From: Chloroflexota bacterium
GTDB lineage: Bacteria > Chloroflexota > Chloroflexia > Chloroflexales > Herpetosiphonaceae
Assembly (NCBI GenBank): GCA_020161265.1
Contig: JAIUOC010000008.1
Location: 310,001 to 374,000 of the forward strand
Direction of reading: 5' to 3'
Length of the DNA stretch: 64,000 nucleotides
Shown: positions 16,085 to 24,927 of the stretch, piece by piece
Position numbering within the stretch: position 1 is the first letter of the stretch
Layout: each line of letters begins with the position of its first letter
The notes under the pieces: model-generated
Database searches by the model: none
What the model saw: the letters and a program-made list of their open reading frames with translations, nothing else
What the model was told of the DNA's origin: nothing
Position numbers and translations under genes: made by a program

Positions 16085-16720
16085 ATGACCCAAGCCATCC
16101 TATTCGATTGGGGCGGAGTTTTCAACCCGCAACATGAGTCACTTGACGGCTATCGTAGTATTGCTCAGCGCTATGGACATTCGGCAGAATCGTTGTATGC
16201 CTTGTTGTATAACGGCGATGAATGGCGACAAGCCCGCATCGGCGAATTAACCAGCCAAGCCTATTGGTCGAGTATGCAGCAAAAATTGGGCGTTACCGGC
16301 GAGTTGGCTCACTTTATGGGCGAGCTTTTCGCTGGCGAACAACTCAATCAACAGATGGTACGGATTGCTCAGGTGTTGCATCGACGCTATCGCACAGGTT
16401 TGCTCTCGAATGCCCTCGATGATCTGGAGACGATTTTGGAGCGCTGGCAGGTTGCCAATTTATTCGATGTGGTGATCAATTCGGCCCGCGTTGGCGTGGC
16501 CAAGCCCAATCCCCATGCCTTTGAATTGGCGGTTGCCGCCTTGGGCGTGCAAATTCGCGACATTATTTTTATTGATGATAAATTGCGTAATGTGCTAGCA
16601 GCCCGTGCTTTCGGCCTACCGACCGTGCATTTCACCACTACCACAGCGCTGATCGACGAGCTGGGAACTTTGGGTGTGCTCAAGCCACATGAACGGGCGA
16701 TGCTGCGCGAGGAGCTTTGA
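16085..16720 (+). CDS. HAD-superfamily hydrolase
   Basis: A 211-residue HAD-IA-type protein. Motif I is FDWGGV near the N-terminus with the catalytic Asp at residue 8, motif II is near TGLLSNALDD, motif III is ARVGVAKPNPHAFELA with Lys, and motif IV is IIFIDDKLRNVLAA. The small cap subdomain contains RQARIGELTSQAYW. The nearest recognised types are YihX-like phosphatases of sugar or nucleotide monophosphates. GAGG precedes the ATG. A glycosyltransferase follows at once and may be co-translated. Confidence 0.87.
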   Translation: MTQAILFDWGGVFNPQHESLDGYRSIAQRYGHSAESLYALLYNGDEWRQARIGELTSQAYWSSMQQKLGVTGELAHFMGELFAGEQLNQQMVRIAQVLHRRYRTGLLSNALDDLETILERWQVANLFDVVINSARVGVAKPNPHAFELAVAALGVQIRDIIFIDDKLRNVLAARAFGLPTVHFTTTTALIDELGTLGVLKPHERAMLREEL

Positions 16721-16722
16721 TC

Positions 16723-17904
16723 ATGCGGATTGTTGCGCTGGCACCGTTTGGCTTGCGCCCCAAAGCCACATTAAGCCGTCGGGCCTTGCCGATGCTTCAA
16801 GCTGCCGCTGCCCGTGGCGATGTTGTGCATGTGCTAGCTCCCAGCGATCTCTATCCCGCTGATGCTGGCTCAACCAGCGTCATTAAGCAGATCACGGTTG
16901 AGCATGGCCCAGCTTTTGGTCAAGGCAGTGCGGCGATGCTGCGCTCGGTGAGTTGGATGCTCAAACGCTGTTTGGCGCTTCAGCCTGATCTGGTTCACCT
17001 GTTTAAACCCAAAGGCTATGGTGGTATGGCCTTGCCCTTGATTCGGCGTTTGCGGCCTAAATTGCCCATCTTTGTCGATACCGATGATTGGGAAGGTACT
17101 GGCGGCTGGAACGAGCGGCTCGATTATCCGCGCCATATCAAAAAGTTGATCGATTGGCAAGAACGCAACCTGCCTAAATTGGCCAATTGCGTTACGGTGG
17201 CCTCGCAAACCTTGGCCAACCAAGTGATTTTGTTTGGGTTGCCGACCAACAAGCTGCTTTATCTACCAAATGGAGTTGATTTGCCGCGTCGCCAATTGCC
17301 TGAGCGCAGCGTAGCCCGTGCCAAACTCGGCCTCAACCAAGACCCAATTATTTTGCTCTATAGCCGTTTTTGGGAGTTTCCAGTGAGCGATGTTGTGGCG
17401 ATGATGGTTGGCGTGTTGGCCCAGATTCCTACGGCAAAACTCTTGGTGATTGGGGCGGGTGAACATGGCGAGGGGCAGCAATTAACGCTGTTGGCTCAGC
17501 GAGCAGGTATTAGCCATGCCCTTGATAACCGTGGTTGGAGTGAGCAAAGCACGATTGATGCAGCACTAGCTGCCGCTGATGTCGCGCTCTACCCAATGGA
17601 CGATACTCTGCTGAATCGCGCCAAGTGTTCAGCCAAACTGACCGAACAAATGCAGGCAGGCTTGCCGATTGTGGCCGCAGCGGTTGGTCAGGTGGCTGAA
17701 TATCTCGACCAAACTAGTGGTGTGTTGGTTGAACCAAGCAATAGTGGAGCCTTGGCGCAAGCCGTGATTCAGCTCTTGCAGCAGCCACAACAACGCCAGA
17801 GTTTGGGTCTAGCAGCCCAAAACCGCATCGAAAAGCTTTTTAATTGGCCTACGCAAAGCCAAACCCTACTCCAATGCTACGATGCCTGCTACAAGGCGCA
17901 GTAA
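16723..17904 (+). CDS. GT4-family glycosyltransferase
   Basis: A 393-residue GT-B enzyme starting MRIVALAPFGLRPKATLSRR; GAGGAG at the end of the HAD gene is its ribosome-binding site. The acceptor half contains HLFKPKGYGGMALPLIRRL and VDTDDWEG; the donor half has ILLYSRFWEFPVSD, LLVIGAGEHGEG and DDTLLNRAKCSAKLTEQMQAGLP in the nucleotide-sugar site. Coupling to a HAD phosphatase suggests both act on one glycoconjugate. Donor unknown. Confidence 0.85.
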   Translation: MRIVALAPFGLRPKATLSRRALPMLQAAAARGDVVHVLAPSDLYPADAGSTSVIKQITVEHGPAFGQGSAAMLRSVSWMLKRCLALQPDLVHLFKPKGYGGMALPLIRRLRPKLPIFVDTDDWEGTGGWNERLDYPRHIKKLIDWQERNLPKLANCVTVASQTLANQVILFGLPTNKLLYLPNGVDLPRRQLPERSVARAKLGLNQDPIILLYSRFWEFPVSDVVAMMVGVLAQIPTAKLLVIGAGEHGEGQQLTLLAQRAGISHALDNRGWSEQSTIDAALAAADVALYPMDDTLLNRAKCSAKLTEQMQAGLPIVAAAVGQVAEYLDQTSGVLVEPSNSGALAQAVIQLLQQPQQRQSLGLAAQNRIEKLFNWPTQSQTLLQCYDACYKAQ

Positions 17905-18004
17905 CTCAAACGCATGCAAATTGGCAAGATTTGTCATATCAAGGTCGTCTTCATGGCGTATCGTTAACCTACCGGACTTTTCGTCGTACTCTTGGAGGTA
18001 GTGT

Positions 18005-19705
18005 ATGTGGTTTATCCGAAGAGTGTGTTTCGTGTTGGTCTTTTTAGGTCTGGTTTCCAGTGCTTGGCTTAAGCCTGCACCAATCGCTGCCCAAGCCCCA
18101 TTGACAGGTGATCAAGCTGCTCCGTTGTTGAACCCAGTGAGCGAAGGCACTCGACAAGATTTCGAAGCTGGCCCCAACAGTGCGAGCAGCGGTGCGTATT
18201 TATATGAAACCGCCGCCTATCCTGGAACAGCGTTTCATCGGCGTAATTCAACCGTTGGTTACGCCTACTATGGTGGTGGCTGTACTTATATTACGGCGGC
18301 TAATGGCAGTAATATAGATAATAATGCGCTCAGCACCCGCCTCGATCTGCCTGATGGTGCAATTATCGTTGGGGTTGAGTTTCAATATCGCGATACTGAT
18401 GCCGTCAACAATTCTCAATTATATCTCTATCGTTTTGATGGTGCTGGCGGAATTGCCTCAGTTGCTTTATTAAATAGTAGTGGCAATGGCGGCCATGGCT
18501 CGAGCTATACCACCAATCTCAATACCACCTATGATTCATTTAACTATTCCTATTCTCTAGTTTGGTATAGTGGAGCAGTTGGGCTAAACCATGCGCTTTG
18601 TGGTGCGCGGGTGAAATATGCCTATCCTGCCCCCGTTGCAAAGCCATTTACCATGCCCCCAGCCAACCAACCAGATGCTTTACAGGGCGGCAGTAGTGGC
18701 TATAGTTTCACCGCCGCTAGTGATTTTGTGGCGATTAATGACACGATCTCCTATAGCTATTCCGGGGCTGGCTGTATGATTCATAACGGTGGGGCCAACC
18801 TTGCCGCCGAAGTAGATGCGCCAGATGGGAGCCAATTAGCTGGCTATCGAGCTTTTTACTACAATACCGTCAGTGGTGCAACCATGGATGTAAACTTGTC
18901 ATCAATCAATGGTTCAATAGCAAGCGCTGTATTGCTCGCTTCTACCACTACCAGTACTGGCTATGCCAATGAGTATTTTGTGCCGACCACGACCGAGATT
19001 TTTGATGAGTTGAATAAAGGCTATCTGATCTACATTCGGCCTGGCACGTCAGCAACAACGCGCATGTGTGGTGTCCGCACATTTTATAACACGCCGACAC
19101 AGGTTGCCCAATTGCCAGCCTACACCAATCCTGTTAACCTAGTCAGCACCGATCGCGATGCTAGTGGCATGTTATTGACCGAAAATGTTGTTGAACTAAA
19201 TCAAATGCGTAGCGTCGATCTCAGCATGCCAGAAGAACTGGCAAGCCCACAGCTCACGATGGAATATCAATTTATTACCCCACGTTCATTTGTGCCGCGC
19301 GAAAGTGCCCAAGGTATGGAAAGCTCGGCTAATGGTTGTATCGCGTTTGGCTCAGATCTTGAGCTGAGCTATACCTTCCAATTACCGCCCAACAGCGGGC
19401 TTCGTGGGGTGCGCTTCTACTATCGCAACCCAGCCGGAGATTCGGTTTTGGCGCGTTATTGGGCCTATAATGGCTATAGTTGGTTTACGCCAATCTTTAG
19501 CTATTCGATTCCATCATCAACTGATTATACTTCTAGCCTAGTCAGCTATACTGGCTCACACTATGACCTTTCGAATGGCACTGTGTCGCATTCGTTGAGT
19601 GTCGCAGCGCTTAGCTCTAGCAGCACAGTCGATTTTTGTGGGGCACGAGTTTGGTATACCACTGGCTTGCGCTCGCTCTATATTCCAGTCGCGTTCAAAA
19701 ATTAA
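18005..19705 (+). CDS. Secreted surface protein with three Cys-paired beta repeats
   Basis: A 566-residue protein with a signal peptide (basic FIRR, then hydrophobic VCFVLVFLGLVSSAW, cleavage probably after PIAAQA). Three repeats of about 125-180 residues each open with a Gly-rich strand containing one Cys (YGGGC, YSGAGC, SANGC) and close with a second Cys motif (LCGARVKY, MCGVRTFY, FCGARVWY), suggesting one disulphide per repeat. The tail is LYIPVAFKN, similar to the short hydrophobic LPLV-type tails I associate with Chloroflexota secreted proteins. I recognise no catalytic domain. GGAGG precedes the ATG. Confidence 0.75.
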   Translation: MWFIRRVCFVLVFLGLVSSAWLKPAPIAAQAPLTGDQAAPLLNPVSEGTRQDFEAGPNSASSGAYLYETAAYPGTAFHRRNSTVGYAYYGGGCTYITAANGSNIDNNALSTRLDLPDGAIIVGVEFQYRDTDAVNNSQLYLYRFDGAGGIASVALLNSSGNGGHGSSYTTNLNTTYDSFNYSYSLVWYSGAVGLNHALCGARVKYAYPAPVAKPFTMPPANQPDALQGGSSGYSFTAASDFVAINDTISYSYSGAGCMIHNGGANLAAEVDAPDGSQLAGYRAFYYNTVSGATMDVNLSSINGSIASAVLLASTTTSTGYANEYFVPTTTEIFDELNKGYLIYIRPGTSATTRMCGVRTFYNTPTQVAQLPAYTNPVNLVSTDRDASGMLLTENVVELNQMRSVDLSMPEELASPQLTMEYQFITPRSFVPRESAQGMESSANGCIAFGSDLELSYTFQLPPNSGLRGVRFYYRNPAGDSVLARYWAYNGYSWFTPIFSYSIPSSTDYTSSLVSYTGSHYDLSNGTVSHSLSVAALSSSSTVDFCGARVWYTTGLRSLYIPVAFKN

Positions 19706-19723
19706 CCTCATCCCTAAAAAATC

Positions 19724-19752
19724 AAAGGCCGTAGCCAAGTGCTACGGCCTTT
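19724..19752. terminator. Bidirectional terminator
   Basis: AAAGGCCGTAGC and GCTACGGCCTTT form a 12-bp stem with a 5-nt loop, with A/T runs on both sides. It lies between the convergent secreted-protein and WecA-like genes and can serve both. Confidence 0.88.
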
Positions 19753-19755
19753 TGG

Positions 19756-20865
19756 TTAATGCGAATTTTGGGTTTGCGGCTGTTTGCGAGCCAAATAGAA
19801 GAGCAGGCCAATCATCAGGCCAGTCAAAATGCTCAACGCGCCCAATTTCCACCAGCTATCGGGCAATAGCAAGCCCAAACTACCGAATAAGCTGCTGACA
19901 GTGTAGTAAAACGCTACAACTTGGCGTTGCGAGAGGCCTAAATCGAGCAAGCGATGGTGCAAATGGCCGCGATCTGAAACGCTAGCCCCTGCTCCCCGCA
20001 CCCGCCGCCAGATAATCATCCACACGCCATCGAGCAAGGGCACACCCAGCACCAACAAGGCTGTGGCAAGCTTAGCTCCACCGATGATCGAGCAAATCGC
20101 CAAGGTATAGCCAATCACCATCGCGCCACCATCGCCCATAAAAATTTTGGCCGGATGAAAATTATGCGGCAAGAAGCCCAAGCAGGCTCCAGCTAAAGCC
20201 AAGGGCACGAGCACCAAGGAATATTGGCCTAGCGAGTAGGTATGAATCGCCAGCACAATCGCGGCAATAAATGTTACGCCTGCCGCCAAGCCATCTAAGC
20301 CATCGATCCAGTTGAGTGCATTAGTCATGCCCACAATCCAAAAAATTGTGAAGCCGATTGCCAAGGGCGGCCATATTTTATGAAAATTCACTTGCATAAA
20401 CGGCGTGTTAAAGGCCGTCGCAATAATTCCTCGTGCCCCGACATCAACCCCATTGACCGCTGGATGCAGTGTCCATTCCCATAAATAGGGACCAACCGCA
20501 ATCAATGCCGCTAGGATTTGAATGATCAAACGAAAGCGAGCCGAAAGTTTTTTGAGATCGTCGATGGTCATGACGACCCACATCAGGGTTGCGCCCGCAG
20601 CCAGCAAGCCCAAGCGAAAGCTTTCAATTGGGAAGCGCTGCATTTGCGGCACACCCCAAGGCACGACGACTGCCGCTGCCAACGCCGCCATAAAGCCCGC
20701 AAACATGGCCGCCCCGCCTAGTCGTGGAGTCGGAATCTGATGCACCCGTCGTGCTTCGGGCAGATCATACCACCCCTTGCGAATACACCAAGCCCGAATT
20801 AAGGGAGTCAACATAAAAGTGATGCTGGTGCCAATGGCTAAAACCAGCGCAAATCGCAGAATCAT
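19756..20865 (-). CDS. MraY/WecA-family glycosyl-1-phosphate transferase
   Basis: A 369-residue polytopic membrane enzyme starting MILRFALVLAIG (GGAGC 5 bp upstream; a TTG 24 bp upstream is the alternative). Family motifs: DLPEARRVHQIPTPRLGG (loop 1), MTIDDLKKLSARFR (catalytic Asp pair), NALNWIDGLDGLAAG (Mg-binding), PAKIFMGDGGAM and SDRGHLHHRLLDLGLS. This is the TagO/WecA subgroup, which transfers GlcNAc-1-P or similar from UDP to undecaprenyl phosphate and starts teichoic-acid, O-antigen or EPS synthesis. It could be the initiating enzyme for the glycosyltransferases in this window. Confidence 0.9.
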   Translation of the reverse strand: MILRFALVLAIGTSITFMLTPLIRAWCIRKGWYDLPEARRVHQIPTPRLGGAAMFAGFMAALAAAVVVPWGVPQMQRFPIESFRLGLLAAGATLMWVVMTIDDLKKLSARFRLIIQILAALIAVGPYLWEWTLHPAVNGVDVGARGIIATAFNTPFMQVNFHKIWPPLAIGFTIFWIVGMTNALNWIDGLDGLAAGVTFIAAIVLAIHTYSLGQYSLVLVPLALAGACLGFLPHNFHPAKIFMGDGGAMVIGYTLAICSIIGGAKLATALLVLGVPLLDGVWMIIWRRVRGAGASVSDRGHLHHRLLDLGLSQRQVVAFYYTVSSLFGSLGLLLPDSWWKLGALSILTGLMIGLLFYLARKQPQTQNSH

Positions 20866-20910
20866 AACTGCTCCAGCATAGACGTTCAACCTTGAACATG
20901 AAATTGTCGA

Positions 20911-21942
20911 TTAATGGTTAATCCAGCGATTGTAAAACCCGCGTGCCAGCACTGGATCATCGGTGCCGCTGATAATCACGCGGCCATCAGGAAAAACTGT
21001 GGCTTGTAACGTTTCAGCCGCAAAGCGTAGCAGATAGTCAGTTTGAATTACCCGTAGATCGGCTTGCTGCAAATGGGCTGCCAATTGGGCTAAGGCCATG
21101 GTGATTGGCTGCTGTGGCCGAATTTGGATGGCGTTGCGGCCACATAAACTTAGGGTTGGCGCACTATCCTGATCAAGCAAATCGAATTGGCGCAAGCCAC
21201 AAACTGGGCAATCGGGGCGTGGCGTTGGCAGCGGCAGTTGCTCAAATTGCCAAGCCCACAGATCAAGCATATATAAATCGGGGTTGGCTTGGCCCTGGCC
21301 AGTGAGCAATTTGAGCGCTTCAGTTGCCGCCAAATTGCCAATGACCCCCACGACTGGTCCAACCACGCCAGCGGTTTCACACGTTGGCATGCTGCCTGGC
21401 TCCGGCGAAGTCGTAAAAACACAGCGCCAACAGGCTTGCTCAGGCCGAAAATCTGCAGTCATGCCATGGCCACCCAACACGCCACTATAAATCCATGGTA
21501 CTTGTTCACGCACACACCATTGATTGATCAGCAAGCGGGTTTCGAGGCTATCGCTGCCATCCATAATTAAATCGACTCCAGCTAGCGCTTGATCAATCGT
21601 GCCAGCATGCAGATCAAGCACCAAGGCATCGATTTCGCAAGCACTGTTGATTTGCTGGGCATGGGCTTTGGCCGCCACAACTTTGGGCACTAACTGCGCA
21701 GCATCAGCCTCGGTATACAAACTTTGGCGCGGCAAATTATGTTCCTCAACCCAATCGCGGTCGATTAGCCGCAAATAGCCTACGCCCGCTCGTAGCAAGG
21801 CATGAGCGATGCTGCTACCGGTTGCACCCAAGCCCACAATCGCCACTCGTGCTTGGGATAAGCGCTGCTGCCCGGCTTGGCCTAGCCCAGCAAACCGTGT
21901 TTGGCGACTATAGCGTGCTGATGGTATCCCACTACTGGGCAT
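20911..21942 (-). CDS. ThiF/MoeB-family adenylyltransferase
   Basis: A 343-residue E1-like enzyme. YSRQTRFAGLGQAGQQRLSQ is followed by the nucleotide-binding G-L-G-A-T-G-S region and DRDWVEEHNLPRQSLY (conserved Arg and Asp). Two C-x2-C pairs (CWRCVF and CPVCGL) fit the structural zinc site. ThiF and MoeB adenylate the C-terminal Gly-Gly of ThiS or MoaD. MPSSG is taken as start with AGGGGG 4 bp upstream; ATG at 21960 is a real alternative. A C-terminal extension of about 90 residues (QPITMALAQLAAHLQ onward) looks like a ubiquitin-like or small accessory domain. Confidence 0.85.
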   Translation of the reverse strand: MPSSGIPSARYSRQTRFAGLGQAGQQRLSQARVAIVGLGATGSSIAHALLRAGVGYLRLIDRDWVEEHNLPRQSLYTEADAAQLVPKVVAAKAHAQQINSACEIDALVLDLHAGTIDQALAGVDLIMDGSDSLETRLLINQWCVREQVPWIYSGVLGGHGMTADFRPEQACWRCVFTTSPEPGSMPTCETAGVVGPVVGVIGNLAATEALKLLTGQGQANPDLYMLDLWAWQFEQLPLPTPRPDCPVCGLRQFDLLDQDSAPTLSLCGRNAIQIRPQQPITMALAQLAAHLQQADLRVIQTDYLLRFAAETLQATVFPDGRVIISGTDDPVLARGFYNRWINH

Positions 21943-22182
21943 AAAACCCCCTATTTGCATTGTGGCTCATTGTACCGCGCAGGTGAGACAGTATCAACTT
22001 GACAGAGATTGATACCGCCTCGTAAAATCGTATTTAATTGTTGGTTATTTGTAGCATGGCCTCTTGATTCAGTCGCTTACTCAGCCCTCACTGTGTAAGT
22101 TATTTTTGCTATGATGCCCAGCTACGCTTAGCATTATTTTGACGTGTTAGATGGGAAACACGGCGCACCCAAGGAGTTACCG

Positions 22183-22908
22183 ATGAGCCGCGCCAGCAGC
22201 TTTGAACGAGCCACACTCGACCCGTTTTACCACGAGCTTCGCACCTCGCTGACCTTGATCCAAACCTGTACCGATTTGTTGATGCATGCCGACCAAATTG
22301 GGCAGGCCGATTTGCGCAATTTTTTACAAATTATCCGGCGTGGTGGCACTCGGATTGATCGGCTTGTGCGGGATTATATTTTGTTGGCCAAGGGTGAGTA
22401 TGGGGTTTTGAGCGAGGAGAAAGTCGCTCAGCCAACCTCAGTTTTGCCCCCACTCAATTTAGCCTTGCTTGAGGTTCGCGCCGAAAGTAATGATCGTGGG
22501 GTCGAGATTGTGAGCGATCTGCCCGAAACGATGCCTTTGGTTTTGGCTAACCCCGACCATTTACGCCTGATTATCGAGCGTTTGTTGAGCGTAGCGTTGC
22601 GCTTTGTGCGCAATTCAGGCGATGCAGTCGTGGTGCAAACCCGTACCATGCCCGATAGCGTGGCGGTGGTTTTTACGGTCGAAGGTGTGCCACTGACCGA
22701 CGAGGATTTACCACGAATTTTCGATCGCTTCTTCGTGCCGCAAAATTTGCCACTCTCACGCGAGCAACATGGCTTGGGCTTAGATTTGCCAGTCGTCAAA
22801 TCGTTGGTTGAGCTATACGGCGGCAAAGTGGCGATTGAGCGGTTGGCCAAGGGCAATGTGTTTGCCTTTACGATTCCTCGTGCCGAGCCAGAAACCAGTC
22901 GTAGCTAA
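22183..22908 (+). CDS. Histidine-kinase-like protein with degenerate ATP lid
   Basis: A 241-residue soluble protein (AAGGAG 7 bp before ATG) with a HisKA-type H-box, FYHELRTSLTLIQ (His17), a dimerisation helix, and a HATPase_c domain. In the ATPase domain the N-box reads LRLIIERLLSVALRFV where a kinase has N-A-x-K/R, and the G1 region reads FTVEGVPLTDEDLPRIF where D-x-G-x-G is expected; the G2-like HGLGLDLPVVKSLVE is kept. So the His is present but Mg/ATP ligands are altered. It may be a weak kinase or a phosphate/signal adaptor. No sensor domain or adjacent response regulator. Confidence 0.75.
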   Translation: MSRASSFERATLDPFYHELRTSLTLIQTCTDLLMHADQIGQADLRNFLQIIRRGGTRIDRLVRDYILLAKGEYGVLSEEKVAQPTSVLPPLNLALLEVRAESNDRGVEIVSDLPETMPLVLANPDHLRLIIERLLSVALRFVRNSGDAVVVQTRTMPDSVAVVFTVEGVPLTDEDLPRIFDRFFVPQNLPLSREQHGLGLDLPVVKSLVELYGGKVAIERLAKGNVFAFTIPRAEPETSRS

Positions 22909-22915
22909 AATAATG

Positions 22916-22946
22916 CAGCGCAGCCATCACGACTGCGCTGTTTTTT
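22916..22946 (+). terminator. Intrinsic terminator of the histidine-kinase-like gene
   Basis: CAGCGCAG and CTGCGCTG form an 8-bp stem with a 9-nt loop followed by six Ts. Confidence 0.88.
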
Positions 22947-23754
22947 AGGCCTGCAACACCCGATCAAAAAACGCCAAAATCCGTTGGTTAATCTGTTGAA
23001 GATAGGGGCTATTAGCTCCAAAATTGTGTTCAGCCTCAGGTAAAAGCAACAATTCTACCTCGGCATTGGCCGCTTGCAAGGCTTGTTGCAACATCAGGCT
23101 TTGGCCGACAGGCACGGTTTGGTCTTGCTCACCGTGAATCAGCAAAAACGGCGGGGCTGGCTGATTAAGGTAATTCAATGGATTGGCTTGTTGTACCAAC
23201 TCAGGGCGCGTCGGCAAAGCGCCGCCAACCAACAACGATTCAGGCGAATCTGGCTCGTCGTGCCAATCGCCAAGCTTGCTCAAATCGCTGGGCGCAGCCA
23301 CGGCGACTACTGCTTGCACATGGCTTGGTTGTTCAGGGCTGCCGTTGTTGCCCGTTAAGCTTGCTTCAGTTCCTGTAACACCCAATAAACTTGCCAAATG
23401 ACCGCCCGCATCGTGGCCCCAAACTCCAATGCGCTGTGGATCGATGCCCAAGCGTTGAGCATTGGCACGAAGCCAACGGACAGCGGCCTTGGCATCGTGT
23501 AGTTGGGCCGGAAAAATCGCCTGATCGCTGCGGCGATAATTGATGCTGGCAACCATGTAACGGCCCGTTTGGGCCAAAAACGGATCGCTGCTCAGCGCTT
23601 TATCGCCGCGCCGCCACATCCCACCATGAATATACATCACCACAGGCAAGGCTTGGCTTGGCAATGGCTCAGGTCGATACAAATCGAGAAACAGCCAATA
23701 GTTGTCGGCCTTACCATAGGGTAAATCGGTTAAACATTCAACATCATTCGCCAT
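22945..23754 (-). CDS. Alpha/beta hydrolase, carboxylesterase type (BD-FAE/Est-like)
   Basis: A 269-residue hydrolase. The oxyanion motif is VVMYIHGGMWRRGDK; the nucleophile elbow GVWGHDAGGHLASLLG carries Asp where the family usually has Ser (G-x-S-x-G to G-H-D-A-G), which is odd; acid Asp in LLIHGEQDQTVPVGQ and His in EAEHNFG complete the other positions. Fold and order match feruloyl/acetyl esterases. An Asp nucleophile occurs in dehalogenases and epoxide hydrolases, so esterase activity is not assured. Confidence 0.8.
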   Translation of the reverse strand: MANDVECLTDLPYGKADNYWLFLDLYRPEPLPSQALPVVMYIHGGMWRRGDKALSSDPFLAQTGRYMVASINYRRSDQAIFPAQLHDAKAAVRWLRANAQRLGIDPQRIGVWGHDAGGHLASLLGVTGTEASLTGNNGSPEQPSHVQAVVAVAAPSDLSKLGDWHDEPDSPESLLVGGALPTRPELVQQANPLNYLNQPAPPFLLIHGEQDQTVPVGQSLMLQQALQAANAEVELLLLPEAEHNFGANSPYLQQINQRILAFFDRVLQA

Positions 23755-23766
23755 TGAATCCTCGGT

Positions 23767-24708
23767 TTATTTGGCAATTGGCTGACGCACAATGCCTGGT
23801 ACAAAATCGGGTGGCGTGTAAATCAAGGCCATCGCGCCAGGAATATAGCGCTCAAAGGTTGGTAGCACATTAGCCAATTGGCCATTGTTGCTGATATGGC
23901 CAGGGCTGACCAGCCCTTGATTATGCCAGGCTACAAAGGTCATCCAATTAACTGTGACCCAATCGTGTTCGGCACGATAGCTGGCAACCTCAAAATTGGC
24001 GGCTAAATATTCGACTGCCAAAAATGGATCGCTAATTTCGGCAGCAACTTCGGTTTCGCTTGGTTGCCAATCGCTGTAGCGCTGCATGCGAGTTTGCACG
24101 TCGCTACCAAAAATTGCAATTGGAATTGGGCGGTTGGTTGGCTCGTTGAGTGAATTGACATACGGCATTTCGCCATTCAACAAACTCAATCCAACCGAAG
24201 GCCGCAAATTGGCGGGCCACACGCTAAAATTGCCCAAACCCAGCGAGTTGGCAACTCCTTGAGCCTCTTGATAGACCGGAGTTACTGCTCGCCCAAAACT
24301 ACCACGAGTCGCCAAAGCACTGTTGTATTCAAAATAGAGTTGCGCCGCAATCAATACGGCAAATTGATCATCTGTAAGTTTGGTAATGGCTTGGCGATTA
24401 TGGCGTTTGGCGCTGACAATAATGCTTGAACGCAAGCGCAGCATGGTCAAATTAAAGCTTGGGTCGAAATAGGCCTCAGGCACATCGGTTGGGTAAGGCC
24501 GCCCAGCAGCATAAAACAGCGCCTTAGCACTAGGCCAACCGATGATCGCGGGTGCATTGGGTACATAGAAACTGTGGGTTTGCGGTGGCGCATATTGGTC
24601 GAACACCATGGGCGCTGCCGCTACAATCACTTGTCTCCGCTGTAAGCCATGAACTCCCAAAACTGCTACTAAAAGCAGGCAAAAAAATAATCGCACCTTG
24701 CGACGCGA
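23767..24708 (-). CDS. Secreted protein of unknown function, possibly lysozyme-like
   Basis: A 313-residue protein starting MSRRKVRLFFCLLLVAVLG (AAAGGAG 5 bp upstream) with a cleavable signal peptide ending near IVAAAP. The middle (QFAVLIAAQLYFEYNSA, then VANSLGLGNFSVWPANLRPSVG) resembles the E-x-x ... S-x-G-x-x-Q-I pattern of lytic transglycosylase/lysozyme folds; Glu in YFEYN would be the acid. This is a pattern guess, not family recognition. It ends 12 bp from the esterase start and probably precedes it in one transcript. Confidence 0.55.
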   Translation of the reverse strand, partial: SRRKVRLFFCLLLVAVLGVHGLQRRQVIVAAAPMVFDQYAPPQTHSFYVPNAPAIIGWPSAKALFYAAGRPYPTDVPEAYFDPSFNLTMLRLRSSIIVSAKRHNRQAITKLTDDQFAVLIAAQLYFEYNSALATRGSFGRAVTPVYQEAQGVANSLGLGNFSVWPANLRPSVGLSLLNGEMPYVNSLNEPTNRPIPIAIFGSDVQTRMQRYSDWQPSETEVAAEISDPFLAVEYLAANFEVASYRAEHDWVTVNWMTFVAWHNQGLVSPGHISNNGQLANVLPTFERYIPGAMALIYTPPDFVPGIVRQPIAK

Positions 24709-24927
24709 CATACAGGCTCCTTTGCTTCGTCTACACACAGCCGCAGTTTATTCAAATCGTTATGCTGCGCTGCTAGTGGCAGCATAGCATATGGCCTCGA
24801 TTTTGGGAATACACCAAAGGGTTTATTTTGGGTAGGGTTTAACCGCTTTGGCGAGCAAGTTCTAGGCCAAAAGATCTAGTGTATAGACGTAGCAATTAAG
24901 CCAAACGTTGCAGGCAACTCGGCCATT

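Noticed and set aside
24761..24786. TATGCTGC...GCAGCATA hairpin upstream of the secreted-protein gene
   Set aside because: There is no U-run or clear position for a terminator; could be chance or an operator, so not listed as a feature.
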